Below are positions 54,526 through 63,466 of a stretch of 64,000 nucleotides of DNA, piece by piece. Within the stretch, counting starts at the first letter, position 1. The number at the start of each line of letters is the position of its first letter. Position numbers and translations under genes: made by a program. The stretch comes from Sciscionella marina DSM 45152. GTDB lineage: Bacteria; Actinomycetota; Actinomycetes; Mycobacteriales; Pseudonocardiaceae. The stretch lies in NCBI RefSeq assembly GCF_000379465.1, contig NZ_KB905425.1, positions 205,163 through 269,162 of the forward strand. The letters run 5' to 3'. The notes below the pieces were generated by a model. It saw only the letters and a program-made list of their open reading frames with translations, did not search any database and had not been told where the DNA came from.

Positions 54526-55380
54526 TCAGCGTGCCAGGTTGCCGTTGAGCACCACGTCTCGTGCCTTACCGGTCACCGAGAGGGCGCCGTCCTCGGTGAC
54601 ACCCACCCTGGTCGGGCTGACCGAGAACGGCAGGGTCCCGGGATCCACGCGGAAGGCGAACCTGCCGAGCAGCTGGTGACTGATCGAGTCGGGCAGGGAG
54701 CTGTTGATGAAGGCGTTGGTGAGCTTGAGCTTCTTCGGGGTGGCCACGATCTGCCCGCCCTGCAGGGTGATCATCCCGTAGATGGTGATCGCGGTGCGCT
54801 GTCCGGCGAGCGAGGTGTTCGCGGTGAGGGAGAACCCGGCCCGGGTATCGCGGTGGGTCGGGTCGTTGTTGAAGGCATCCGGGTCGGGGTTCGACTCGCT
54901 GACCGGGCTGGCGTTGCCGAGTACCGCGTTGATGGGCTGCTTGGCGAGCTTGATGTCGGACAGGTGCAGCATCCGTGCGATGTCCGCGGCACTGACCTTG
55001 ACGCTGCCGTCGAGCTCCTGCACGGGGATCCTGTCGACCTCGCCGGATGCGAGCTGGCCGATGGGCACCTGGACGTGGCGCAGGTTGATGTTGAAGGCGA
55101 GGTCGTGCACGGTCGGGGTGGCCGGGACGTCGTTCGCGTCCACGGTGATGTTGCCGTAGTCCCCGGCGAGTGCTTGGGTGGTGAACGGGAATCCGTGCAC
55201 GGAGACCCGGGGATCGTCCTGCACGTGCAGCTGGGCGCGCAGCAGTTTGGAAACCCGGTATTCCATATAGGAGCCGAAACCGAAGTCCGCGCCGACGAGC
55301 ACGGCGAGGACCACGATCACGGTGATGATGGTCCGGCGGAGTCCGCGCCTGCGTCGCCTCGGTTCCTGTTGCGTCGCCAT
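54526..55380 (-). CDS. DUF2993 membrane-anchored lipid/mannan-related protein (LmeA-like)
   Basis: 284 residues. A basic start (RRRRRGLRR) and one membrane helix (about 17-33) anchor an extracytoplasmic domain with repeated beta strands (VSVHGFPFTTQALAGDYGNITVDAND, RHVQVPIGQLASGEVDRIPV). This is the DUF2993/LmeA family; mycobacterial LmeA affects mannan chain length of lipomannan and binds phospholipid. Function here is inferred from family only. ATG start with GAGTTCATGG context. Divergent from glnR by 153 bases. Confidence 0.82.
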   Translation of the reverse strand: MATQQEPRRRRRGLRRTIITVIVVLAVLVGADFGFGSYMEYRVSKLLRAQLHVQDDPRVSVHGFPFTTQALAGDYGNITVDANDVPATPTVHDLAFNINLRHVQVPIGQLASGEVDRIPVQELDGSVKVSAADIARMLHLSDIKLAKQPINAVLGNASPVSESNPDPDAFNNDPTHRDTRAGFSLTANTSLAGQRTAITIYGMITLQGGQIVATPKKLKLTNAFINSSLPDSISHQLLGRFAFRVDPGTLPFSVSPTRVGVTEDGALSVTGKARDVVLNGNLAR

Positions 55381-55533
55381 GAACTCCCGTTTCGATTCCG
55401 TTACCGAGTGCGCACTCTGGTGTGACCTTAGTCGTCGCGGGGCTGTCCGTTGCCCATTGGTCGCGCTATTGTTTCAGCCTTGATCCGCTGTATACCAGCG
55501 GGTATCGCGCATACTTCGAGGAGCCGCCCGAAT

Positions 55534-56310
55534 ATGAGCATCGATCTACTGCTGTTGACCTCGGATCCGGAACCGAACTCGGTACTGCCCGCGCTCGGAC
55601 TGCTCCCGCACGAGGTGAAAACCCTTGCCCCGGAGGTGTCCGCGCTGCTCGCGGCCGGTCCACACGATGCGGTGCTCGTGGACGCGCGTGCCGACCTCGC
55701 CTCGGCCAAGAGCCTGTGCAAGCTGCTCAGCGCGAGCGGGGCCGAGGCGCCGGTGATCGCGATCGTCAATGAGGGCGGACTGGTCGCCATGAACGCCGAA
55801 TGGGGTGTGGATGACATCCTGCTGCCCGCCGCGGGACCCGCGGAGGTGGACGCCCGGCTGCGACTGGTGCGTTCCCGGGGTGCCGCCGAGACCCCGGACG
55901 GCGGGCTGGTCAAGCTCGGCGAGCTGATGATCGACGAGAACACCTATTCGGCGCGGTTGCGCGGCAAGATCCTCGACCTGACCTACAAGGAGTTCGAACT
56001 GCTCAAGTACCTCGCGCAGCACGCGGGCCGGGTGTTCACCAGGGCCCAGCTGCTCCAGGAGGTGTGGGGCTACGACTTCTTCGGTGGCACCAGGACCGTC
56101 GACGTACACGTGCGGCGGTTGCGCGCGAAGCTGGGCCCCGAGCACGAGCAGATGATCGGCACCGTGCGCAACGTCGGCTACAAGTTCGTGCGCCCGCCGC
56201 GCGCCGGTTCCCGGCGGGAACACGCCGAACAGGCCGAACAGGAGGCCGATCAGGCGGCTAGGAACGTCTCCGAGGGCGCCCGGTTCCCGAAGCTGGCGAG
56301 TTTGCGGTAG
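55534..56310 (+). CDS. glnR: GlnR-type OmpR-family response regulator
   Basis: 258 residues. The receiver domain (about 1-115) keeps the phosphorylatable Asp in [11 protein letters not shown] but has an unusual start ([19 protein letters not shown]) and ends with [22 protein letters not shown], the GlnR pattern. The winged-helix domain is at about 130-230 ([46 protein letters not shown]). No kinase is nearby, as expected for the orphan regulator GlnR, which controls nitrogen assimilation. mshD lies 10 bases downstream, the same order as Rv0818-Rv0819 in mycobacteria. A short acidic tail follows the wing. Confidence 0.92.
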   Translation: MSIDLLLLTSDPEPNSVLPALGLLPHEVKTLAPEVSALLAAGPHDAVLVDARADLASAKSLCKLLSASGAEAPVIAIVNEGGLVAMNAEWGVDDILLPAAGPAEVDARLRLVRSRGAAETPDGGLVKLGELMIDENTYSARLRGKILDLTYKEFELLKYLAQHAGRVFTRAQLLQEVWGYDFFGGTRTVDVHVRRLRAKLGPEHEQMIGTVRNVGYKFVRPPRAGSRREHAEQAEQEADQAARNVSEGARFPKLASLR

Positions 56311-56320
56311 ATGTGGCACT

Positions 56321-57244
56321 GTGCCGATTAGCTGGGAAACAGAACTGACACAGACCCGTTCCGTGCAGCTGGGCGAACTGCTCGCCGCGACCTATGCGGC
56401 GGACGGGCGGCCGATGCTCGCCGAATCGGTAATTCCCGATGAAATTCGGGCGGGCCGGAAATGCTTCGCCGAACGCGAGGACGGCACGCTGCTCGGCTTC
56501 GCGTATTTCGAGGGCGGTCCGGACGCGTTCGGGCGCGCGGTCGCCGAACTGTTCGTGCACCCGGAGCACCGGAATGCGGGGGTCGGCGAGCAGCTGACCG
56601 GTGCGCTGCTCGACGATGCGGGGATCGCCGCGGGAGCCAAGGACGGGGACCGGTTACGGGTCTGGTCGCACGGCGATCACCCGGCCGCGGCCGCGATCGC
56701 GCGCAACCGTGGGTTCGGCAGGGCGCGCGAGCTGCTGCGGATGCGGCTCGATCTGGGTGCCGCGGAACTGCCCGAACCCACGCTCCCCGAAGGGGGCCGG
56801 TTGCGCACTTTCGTGCCCGGCCGGGATGAACGGGCGCTCATCGAGGTGAATCGGCGCGCCTTCGACTGGCATCCGGAACAGGGTGAGCTCAGCGTGGCGG
56901 ACCTGATGCGCGAGGAGAACGAGGACTGGTTCGACGCGGCCGGGTTCTTCCTCGCCGAGCGGGATGAGCGGCTGATCGGGTTCCACTGGACGAAGGTGCA
57001 CGAGCGGGTGGTCGCCGATGATTCGGGCGAACCGGTCGGCGAGGTCTATGTGGTCGGCGTGGACCCCGGCGCGCAGGGCGGCGGACTCGGGCGGGCGCTG
57101 ACCATCGCCGGATTGCGGCATCTTCGCCAGCGGGGATTACACACAGCGATGCTCTATGTCGAATCCGACAACCCCGCCGCGGTCCGGGTCTACGAGCGGA
57201 TCGGGTTCCGGGTCTGGGATGTCGACGTGCAGTATTCCCACTGA
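56321..57244 (+). CDS. mshD: mycothiol synthase
   Basis: 307 residues made of two GNAT domains. The N-terminal domain carries LFVHPEHRNAGVGEQL (acetyl-CoA loop), and the C-terminal domain VVGVDPGAQGGGLGRALTIAGLRHLRQRG, which is the active one in mycobacterial MshD. It acetylates Cys-GlcN-Ins, the last step of mycothiol synthesis. Start GTG at 56321. It is 10 bases after glnR, and pstS follows after a hairpin. Mycothiol use agrees with the MDMPI-like gene at 53835. Confidence 0.94.
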   Translation: MPISWETELTQTRSVQLGELLAATYAADGRPMLAESVIPDEIRAGRKCFAEREDGTLLGFAYFEGGPDAFGRAVAELFVHPEHRNAGVGEQLTGALLDDAGIAAGAKDGDRLRVWSHGDHPAAAAIARNRGFGRARELLRMRLDLGAAELPEPTLPEGGRLRTFVPGRDERALIEVNRRAFDWHPEQGELSVADLMREENEDWFDAAGFFLAERDERLIGFHWTKVHERVVADDSGEPVGEVYVVGVDPGAQGGGLGRALTIAGLRHLRQRGLHTAMLYVESDNPAAVRVYERIGFRVWDVDVQYSH

Positions 57245-57274
57245 ATGCGCTGGACTACGCGTTGTGACGGAGCC

Positions 57275-57290
57275 AGTGGGCTAGCCCACT
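57275..57290. terminator. hairpin after mshD
   Basis: AGTGGGCTAGCCCACT is a perfect 16-base palindrome (6-bp stem, CTAG loop), flanked by GG/CC that can extend the stem with mismatches. It lies 31 bases after the mshD stop and may terminate glnR-mshD before the pst promoter. There is no T run. Confidence 0.5.
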
Positions 57291-57301
57291 CCGGGGCACG
57301 T

Positions 57302-57319
57302 ATTCACCGGTTGTTCACC
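57302..57319 (+). promoter_or_regulatory. PHO box-like direct repeat upstream of pstS
   Basis: ATTCACC (57302-57308) and GTTCACC (57313-57319) are spaced 11 bases apart, the GTTCACC-N4-GTTCACC arrangement bound by PhoP in streptomycetes. It lies 93 bases upstream of the pstS start. Phosphate-starvation induction through PhoPR is the expected control. Confidence 0.7.
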
Positions 57320-57411
57320 TTCAGCCCGGTTGGTGTCCATCGGCGATGCTTACTGTCCGTCGCATACGGTGCCGATGACCGCGGCACCCGATCCAGCAGT
57401 GGAGGAATCAG

Positions 57412-58527
57412 GTGAAGCTCAAGCGCCAATCGGCCGTGCTCGCGGTCGTCGCGGCGAGCGCGGTCATGCTCGCCGCCTGCGGCTCGGACAACAACTCCGG
57501 CGTGGCGGGAGCACAGGCGGCCGGGAAATCGGCGAACGTGGCCTGCGGTGGCAAGAACACTCTCAAAGCGAGTGGTTCGACCGCACAGGCGAATGCCATG
57601 TCCCGGTTCACTCAGGCATTCGGGGCGACCTGTTCGGACCAGGACATCAACTACAACGGCAACGGGTCCGGCGCCGGCGTCAAGGAGTTCACCGGCAAAC
57701 AGACCGACTTCGCCGGTTCGGACTCCGCGCTGTCCGCGGAGAAGGGCGAGATCGAGAAGGCCAAGCAGCGTTGCGGCGCCCCGGCATGGAATCTGCCGAT
57801 GGTGTTCGGGCCGATCGCGATCACCTACAAGCTCGATGGCGTCGACGACCTCGCACTGGACGGCAAGACGCTGGCCGGGATCTTCTCCGGCAAGATCACC
57901 AAGTGGAACGCCCCGGAGATCGCCAAGCTCAACGCGGGCAAGAAGCTGCCGGACCAGAAGATCACCGTGATCTTCCGCAGCGATGAGTCCGGGACGACCG
58001 ACAACTTCCAGAAGTACCTGAAGACGGCAGGCGGCTGGGACAAGGGCACCGGCAAGTCCTTCAACGGTGGCGTCGGTGAGGGAGCGAAGGGCAATGACGG
58101 CACCTCGCAGGCGCTGAAGAACGCCAAGGGCGGCATCACCTACAACGAGTGGTCCTTCGCCCAGGCCCAGAAGCTCAACGTGGCCAAGATCGTCAACTCC
58201 GGCGGCGGGCAGCCGGTGGAGCTGAACGCGGCATCCGCGGCGAAGGCCGTCGAGGCGGCGAAGTTCAAGGACGAGGGAAGCAAGGACCTCGAGCTCAACC
58301 TCGACTCGATCTACGGGACCAAGACCGCGGGCGCCTACCCGCTGATGCTGGCCACCTACGAGATCGCCTGCTCCAAATACCCGGACGCGGACACCGGTAA
58401 GGCGGTCAAGGCCTTCCTTTCGGTCGCCGCGCAAGGTGGCCAGGAAGGGCTCGACCAGAACGGTTACGTGAAGCTGCCCAAGCAGTTCTCGGACAAGCTG
58501 CTCGCCTCGATCAACGCTATCCAGTGA
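57412..58527 (+). CDS. pstS: phosphate-binding lipoprotein PstS
   Basis: 371 residues. A lipoprotein signal with lipobox MLAAC (Cys about residue 23) anchors it outside. The phosphate-binding motifs are [13 protein letters not shown] (Ser/Thr-rich loop), [11 protein letters not shown] and [16 protein letters not shown], as in PstS. It captures phosphate for the PstCAB transporter. GTG start with GGAGGAA upstream. First gene of the pst operon and under the PHO-like repeat. Confidence 0.95.
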   Translation: MKLKRQSAVLAVVAASAVMLAACGSDNNSGVAGAQAAGKSANVACGGKNTLKASGSTAQANAMSRFTQAFGATCSDQDINYNGNGSGAGVKEFTGKQTDFAGSDSALSAEKGEIEKAKQRCGAPAWNLPMVFGPIAITYKLDGVDDLALDGKTLAGIFSGKITKWNAPEIAKLNAGKKLPDQKITVIFRSDESGTTDNFQKYLKTAGGWDKGTGKSFNGGVGEGAKGNDGTSQALKNAKGGITYNEWSFAQAQKLNVAKIVNSGGGQPVELNAASAAKAVEAAKFKDEGSKDLELNLDSIYGTKTAGAYPLMLATYEIACSKYPDADTGKAVKAFLSVAAQGGQEGLDQNGYVKLPKQFSDKLLASINAIQ

Positions 58528-58573
58528 GCGAGCGTGGCAGCGTTCCGAACAGCACTGCACGTGTGCGAGCGAT

Positions 58574-58589
58574 GCTGACGAGCGTCAGC
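58574..58589 (+). repeat. intercistronic hairpin between pstS and pstC
   Basis: GCTGACG-AG-CGTCAGC is a perfect 7-bp inverted repeat in the 73-base gap. It may protect pstS mRNA or lower pstC expression, giving the usual excess of the binding protein. Confidence 0.5.
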
Positions 58590-58600
58590 GAGGAGACATC

Positions 58601-59629
58601 GTGAGCATGAAAGACGAGGTCGTCTCCCGCCCTGCTGGTCAGGAGCGGGAGACGGGCAGCATGATGGGCGGCATGGGCGAGCAGGAACAAGAGCGCGGCG
58701 AACGGCCGAAACGGGTCGGGGATCGGGTTTTCCGGTATCTGACAACGACATCCGGTCTCGTGATCGTCGTGGCCATCGTGCTGATCGGGTTCTTCCTGCT
58801 GATCAAGGCAGTGCCCTCGCTGCTTGCCGATTCGACGAACTTCCTCACCGACTGGCGGTTCGACACCACGGGCGGCAAGCTCGCCTTCGGCATCCGGGAC
58901 ATGCTCGTGGTCACGGTGCTGTCCTCGCTGCTCGCCCTGGTGCTCGCGATGCCGATCTCGCTCGGTATCGCGCTTTTTCTCACCCAGTACGCCCCGCGCT
59001 CGCTCGCGCGGGGCTTCGGCTATCTCGTGGACCTGCTCGCCGCGGTGCCCTCCGTGGTGTTCGGCCTGTGGGGAGTGCTGGTGCTCGGCCCCGCGATCGA
59101 ACCCGTGCAGCGCGCGCTGAATGCCGGGCTCGGCTGGTTCCCGCTGTTCTCCGATGGGAACGTCTCGCTCGCCGGTGGCGGAAACATCTTCACCGCGGGC
59201 GTGGTGCTTGCGGTGATGCTGTTGCCGATCATCACCTCGGTCACCCGCGAGGTGTTCCGGCAGACTCCGGTCAACCAGATCGAGGGCGCCCTCGCGCTCG
59301 GGGCGACGAAATGGGAGATGGTGCGCACCACGGTGCTGCCGTTCGGGAAGAGCGGGTTCATCGCCGCCTCGATGCTCGGGCTCGGCCGCGCGCTCGGTGA
59401 GACGATCGCCGTGCTGATGATCCTGCACACCGCGACCTCGCCGTCCGGGTTCAGCTTCTTCGACGGTGGTTCCACCTTCGCCTCGAAGATCGCCTCGGCC
59501 GCATCGGAATTCTCCGAACCGCTGCCGACAGGTGCCTTCATCGCCGCCGGGCTGGTGCTGTTCCTGCTGACGTTCGTGGTGAACGCGATCGCGCGCTCGA
59601 TCGCCAAGCCGAAGAAGGAAAAGGCATGA
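58601..59629 (+). CDS. pstC: phosphate ABC transporter permease PstC
   Basis: 342 residues. After a charged, Met/Gly-rich N-terminal extension of about 45 residues there are six membrane helices. The EAA-like loop of binding-protein-dependent permeases reads [20 protein letters not shown], and [15 protein letters not shown] precedes it. It forms the membrane channel with PstA. GTG start with AGGAGA upstream. A second in-frame ATG two codons later gives almost the same protein. Confidence 0.94.
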   Translation: MSMKDEVVSRPAGQERETGSMMGGMGEQEQERGERPKRVGDRVFRYLTTTSGLVIVVAIVLIGFFLLIKAVPSLLADSTNFLTDWRFDTTGGKLAFGIRDMLVVTVLSSLLALVLAMPISLGIALFLTQYAPRSLARGFGYLVDLLAAVPSVVFGLWGVLVLGPAIEPVQRALNAGLGWFPLFSDGNVSLAGGGNIFTAGVVLAVMLLPIITSVTREVFRQTPVNQIEGALALGATKWEMVRTTVLPFGKSGFIAASMLGLGRALGETIAVLMILHTATSPSGFSFFDGGSTFASKIASAASEFSEPLPTGAFIAAGLVLFLLTFVVNAIARSIAKPKKEKA

Positions 59630-59644
59630 CGGTGCTGTCCCGAT

Positions 59645-59703
59645 GCGGCCTTTCCTGTGCTCCTCGCTCGCTGGCGCTCACTGCGATGCTCGGAAAGGGC
59701 CGC
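59645..59703 (+). repeat. intercistronic inverted repeat between pstC and pstA
   Basis: GCGGCCTTTCC (59645-59655) and GGAAAGGGCCGC (59692-59703) pair with one bulged C. The 36-base loop holds GCTCCTCGCTCGCTGGCGCT-like sequence that resembles, in reverse, part of the pstS-pstC gap. It looks like a REP-type element inserted between cotranscribed genes. Confidence 0.55.
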
Positions 59704-59708
59704 CTCTC

Positions 59709-60614
59709 ATGACTACGACCGAACTGGAGCGGCCCGCGCGGCCACCGGTCTTCCATCACCTTTCCACCGGCCGCAAGGCGCGCAACCACCTGGCGACGGT
59801 GCTGGTCAGCCTTGCCTTCCTGATCGCGCTCGTGCCGCTGGTGTGGCTGCTGGCCACCGTGGTGATCAAGGGCTGGCGCGCGCTCGTCTCCCCGGACTGG
59901 TTCACCCACTCGCTCAAGGGGGTGCTCCCGGACCAGTTCGCCGGCGGGATCTACCACGCGCTGTACGGATCGCTGGCCCAGGCGCTGGTGTGCGCGGTGA
60001 TCGCGGTGCCGATCGGCATCCTCGCCGCCATCTATCTCGTGGAATACGGCCGCGGCTGGCTCGCCCGGCTGACCACGTTCATGGTGGACATTCTTTCCGG
60101 GGTGCCCTCCATCGTGGCTGCGCTGTTCATTTTCGCGCTGTGGATTTCCACGTTCGGCCTGGAACAGTCCGCGTTCGCGGTCTCCCTCGCGCTCGTGCTG
60201 CTGATGCTTCCGGTCGTGGTGCGGTCATGCGAGGAAATGCTCCGGCTCGTTCCCCAGGAATTGCGCGAGGCCTCTTATGCGCTCGGTATTCCGAAATGGA
60301 AAACGATCGTGCGGGTCGTACTGCCCACCGCGCTCTCCGGGATCGTCACCGGCTCGATGCTCGCACTGGCCAGGGTGCTCGGCGAGACCGCGCCGGTGCT
60401 CGTACTCGTCGGGTACAGCCAATCGATCAATTTCAACATCTTCGACGGCAATATGACCTCGCTGCCGTTGTTCATCTACAACCAATTCACCAATCCGACC
60501 GCGGCCGGGCAACTGCGGATCTGGGGTGCCGCGCTCACCCTGATCCTGCTCGTCATGTTGTTCAACCTGATCGCTACCGTGATCTCCCGGTTCTCCGCGA
60601 TCAAGACGAAATAA
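59709..60614 (+). CDS. pstA: phosphate ABC transporter permease PstA
   Basis: 301 residues from the ATG at 59709. It has six membrane helices; the conserved loop reads [28 protein letters not shown], with [20 protein letters not shown] before it. It pairs with PstC. The upstream in-frame ATG at 59643 lies in the intercistronic repeat and is unlikely. pstB begins 10 bases downstream. Confidence 0.94.
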   Translation: MTTTELERPARPPVFHHLSTGRKARNHLATVLVSLAFLIALVPLVWLLATVVIKGWRALVSPDWFTHSLKGVLPDQFAGGIYHALYGSLAQALVCAVIAVPIGILAAIYLVEYGRGWLARLTTFMVDILSGVPSIVAALFIFALWISTFGLEQSAFAVSLALVLLMLPVVVRSCEEMLRLVPQELREASYALGIPKWKTIVRVVLPTALSGIVTGSMLALARVLGETAPVLVLVGYSQSINFNIFDGNMTSLPLFIYNQFTNPTAAGQLRIWGAALTLILLVMLFNLIATVISRFSAIKTK

Positions 60615-60624
60615 GGGCACTGCG

Positions 60625-61401
60625 ATGGCGAAACGACTCGATGCCAAAGATCTGAACATCTACTACGGCAAATTCCAGGCCGTCGCGGAAGTGACCCTCG
60701 CCGTTCCACCGCGCAATGTCACGGCGTTCATCGGCCCGTCCGGCTGCGGCAAATCCACCGTGCTGCGCACGCTGAACCGGATGCACGAGGTCACCCCGGG
60801 CGCACGCGTCGAGGGCGAGGTGCTGCTCGACGGCGAGGACATCTACGCGGGCGGCGTGGATCCGGTGGATGTGCGGCGCACCATCGGGATGGTGTTCCAG
60901 CGGCCGAACCCGTTCCCCACCATGTCCATCAAGGACAACGTGATCGCCGGGCTGCGCCTGGCCGGGGTGCGGGACAAGTCGCGGCTCGACGAGGTCGCCG
61001 AGCGGGCACTGCGCGGCGCGAACCTGTGGAACGAGGTCTCGGATCGGCTCAACAAACCGGGCGGCAGCCTCTCCGGCGGTCAGCAGCAGCGGTTGTGCAT
61101 CGCGCGGGCGATCGCCGTGCAGCCCGCCGTGCTGCTGATGGACGAGCCGTGCTCCGCGCTCGACCCCATCTCCACGCTCGCGATCGAGGACCTCATCGCC
61201 GAGCTGAAGAAGGAATACACGATCGTCATCGTCACGCACAACATGCAGCAGGCGGCGCGGGTCTCCGATCAGACCGCCTTCTTCAACCTCGCCGGGGTCG
61301 GCCAGCCCGGCAAACTCATCGAGATCGACGACACCGAGAAGATCTTCTCCAACCCCGGCCAGCAGGCGACCGAGGACTACATCTCCGGCCGCTTCGGTTA
61401 A
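60625..61401 (+). CDS. pstB: phosphate ABC transporter ATP-binding protein PstB
   Basis: 258 residues, the normal PstB size. Walker A is GPSGCGKST near residue 37, the Q-loop is in [13 protein letters not shown], the ABC signature is [14 protein letters not shown], Walker B is [14 protein letters not shown] and the switch His is in [11 protein letters not shown]. It powers phosphate uptake and also couples to the PhoR signal. ATG start. A phoU gene is not seen directly downstream; the next gene is the convergent espG. Confidence 0.96.
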   Translation: MAKRLDAKDLNIYYGKFQAVAEVTLAVPPRNVTAFIGPSGCGKSTVLRTLNRMHEVTPGARVEGEVLLDGEDIYAGGVDPVDVRRTIGMVFQRPNPFPTMSIKDNVIAGLRLAGVRDKSRLDEVAERALRGANLWNEVSDRLNKPGGSLSGGQQQRLCIARAIAVQPAVLLMDEPCSALDPISTLAIEDLIAELKKEYTIVIVTHNMQQAARVSDQTAFFNLAGVGQPGKLIEIDDTEKIFSNPGQQATEDYISGRFG

Positions 61402-61421
61402 ATCGGCACAGCGGTCAAGGA

Positions 61422-62144
61422 CTATCCGCGCAGGTGCTCGGCCAGCATCGCGTCCGTGCCGGGCGCGCTGCTGACCCAGCCGTCCTTGTTCGCCACGAAC
61501 CAGCGCCCTTCCTGTTCGAAGTCCACGACCACCACGGGATTCCCGGCGGGCGGGTACAGGTAGATGACCCCGATCCGCGGCTTGCTCATCAGTTCGACAT
61601 AGCGGTCCGCGTCCGTCGCGGTCACATTCGCCGAGACCATGATGCTGCCCTCGGCCGAGGACTGCCGTGCCGCCCTGCGCCCCTCCTCGGTGAGCTCATC
61701 CTCGCGAAAGGTCAGCGACTTCCCGTTTCCCGGGGCATAGCGCGGAATCCGGCTCAGCAGCGCGGGAATCGCCTGTGCCGCGGGAATCGGCGCCAGGTGC
61801 AGCGTGCGGTCGTCCAGCGTGGCGAGGATCGCCGCCTCGCCGTCGAGCGCCACCAGCGTGCCCTCGCCGTGCGGGTGATCCGGCGTGATGATCATCGCCG
61901 CATAACGCTGCCGCAACCGCGCCAGCCTGTGCAGCGTGTCCTCCAGGTCCGGGTGCACCTGGTCGCCCTTGGCCAGGCCCGCCTGGTTCAGTTCCGCGAA
62001 CGCCTGCCTGGCCAGCGCCGCACCATTGTCCATTGTGCGCAGCGGGTAGTGGATCGCGATCGAGGTCGGCATCACGCCGAGGTTCGACCGCTCCCAGAGC
62101 ACTTCGTAAGCCGCATGGGAGAGGGAAACAGGACCTTTGAGCAC
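61422..62144 (-). CDS. espG: ESX secretion-associated protein EspG
   Basis: 240 residues of EspG type: it begins LKGPVSLSHAAYEVLWERSNLG, then SIAIHYPLRTMDNGAAL and the closing VVVVDFEQEGRWFVANKDGW. EspG is the cytosolic chaperone that binds PE/PPE substrates of a type VII (ESX) secretion system. Its gene follows, one base away, the PPE-like gene at 62146, as expected for a chaperone-substrate pair. ATG start. The ESX core itself (EccB, C, D) is outside the window. Confidence 0.85.
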   Translation of the reverse strand: MLKGPVSLSHAAYEVLWERSNLGVMPTSIAIHYPLRTMDNGAALARQAFAELNQAGLAKGDQVHPDLEDTLHRLARLRQRYAAMIITPDHPHGEGTLVALDGEAAILATLDDRTLHLAPIPAAQAIPALLSRIPRYAPGNGKSLTFREDELTEEGRRAARQSSAEGSIMVSANVTATDADRYVELMSKPRIGVIYLYPPAGNPVVVVDFEQEGRWFVANKDGWVSSAPGTDAMLAEHLRG

Positions 62145-62145
62145 A

Positions 62146-63465
62146 TCAGCCGCCGATCACCGGTGGCGCCGTCGGTGGCAGATCCCCGACGATCTCATCG
62201 CCGTGTTCCTCGGTGATCAGGTACGAGGGAGTCTCGTGCTCCTCGTCCTCCTTCTTGTTGCCGCCGCGGCCGCCCATCGGTGCACCGCCCGCACCGCCCC
62301 GTCCGGCACCCGCACCGGCGCCACGGCCACCGGCCGCGCCTTCCTCACCGAGCGCACCACCGGAAGCGGCACCCGAACGCGGGCCCGCACCGGACATGCC
62401 GCCGCGCCCGAAACCGCCGCCCGAGCCACCGCGCGTCGAGTCGTCGCCCATGCCCCCACCCATTCCGGCGCCCATCCCGGCGCCGCCGAGCGCACCGAGC
62501 CCGCCCAGGTCCGAACCACCGCCGGACCGCGAATTCGAGCTGTAGCCCGGAAGGCTCGAATTCCACGAATTGCCGAGCCCCGAATCACCGCCGCTGGACG
62601 TGTCCGTCTGACCCGGCAACGGGGCACGCGGGTCACCGCCGCCGATCGGCGGAACATCGGGGGGAATCGAGCCCGGACCACTGGGTCCGTTCGGACCGCC
62701 ACCCGGGCCGCCCGGCAACGACGGGCTGTGCCCCGAAGGATCATGACCGCCCGGATGCGGGGGCGCTCCCGGAGTCGGGTTCGTCGAGTACCCCTGACCG
62801 CCGTGCTGCCCGCCGCCCGGGCCGCCCGTGCCCGGGTCCACACCGCCGTTGTGCCCGCCACCCGGCGTGCGATTCGGGTTGTAGATCTCCAGATTCGCGA
62901 ACGTGTCCACCGGAGGCTGGCCCTGACCCGGCATCGCCCCGGCGAGCGACTGGCTCTGCGAACCGTAACTCTGGAACGTCAGCTTGTTCAGCGAGTTCGC
63001 CTTGTTCCACGAATCCCCGTCGTTCCAAGGATCCGAGTCCTTCCAGAACTGGATCGTGCCGCCCGCCTTGTCCCAGAAACCGGGCGGCTGCTGGGGCATT
63101 TCCTCGAGCTGCCCGGCGTAGGTGGAGAACCCCTCGCCCTGCTGGTCCGTCATGATCTTGTAAGTGGACATGTCACTTTGCCGTTGCGTGACGCGGTCGA
63201 GAAACGGTTTCGCAGCTTGGTGTGCCGCGTCCCCGCCATCGCCTCGGACACCTGACGCGATGGCGCTCTGGTACTTCTTCAGCAGATCGATGACTTCATC
63301 GTGGTTATCGGATACCTGGCCAGCCGCAGATGCTGCGTTGTGAAGGGATTTCGGCCCGTTCACGCCGTTGCGCATCTGATTGAAGATGTCGCCGCCGGTC
63401 GCGTCGTGGCGAATTCCGGTATCAATATTCGTGTTGACCGGACCTTCCGGCTTTTCGCCAGCCAT
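62146..63465 (-). CDS. WXG100/PPE-like ESX substrate with Gly/Pro-rich tail
   Basis: 439 residues. The N-terminal 170 residues are helical and polar (KSLHNAASAAGQVSDNHDEVIDLLKKYQSAIASG), as in WXG100/PPE-type substrates; no classical W-x-G is certain, but GFWDKAGGTIQFWK may supply it. From about 200 to 400 the protein is low-complexity Gly/Pro/Asn/Ser, then a short acidic end (EDEEHETPSYLITEEHGDEIVG). The ATG at 63465 starts right after the DUF3558 stop with GGGGGC 7 bases upstream; an ATG at 63480 would overlap that gene. Probable export via ESX with EspG. Confidence 0.78.
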   Translation of the reverse strand: MAGEKPEGPVNTNIDTGIRHDATGGDIFNQMRNGVNGPKSLHNAASAAGQVSDNHDEVIDLLKKYQSAIASGVRGDGGDAAHQAAKPFLDRVTQRQSDMSTYKIMTDQQGEGFSTYAGQLEEMPQQPPGFWDKAGGTIQFWKDSDPWNDGDSWNKANSLNKLTFQSYGSQSQSLAGAMPGQGQPPVDTFANLEIYNPNRTPGGGHNGGVDPGTGGPGGGQHGGQGYSTNPTPGAPPHPGGHDPSGHSPSLPGGPGGGPNGPSGPGSIPPDVPPIGGGDPRAPLPGQTDTSSGGDSGLGNSWNSSLPGYSSNSRSGGGSDLGGLGALGGAGMGAGMGGGMGDDSTRGGSGGGFGRGGMSGAGPRSGAASGGALGEEGAAGGRGAGAGAGRGGAGGAPMGGRGGNKKEDEEHETPSYLITEEHGDEIVGDLPPTAPPVIGG

Positions 63466-63466
63466 G

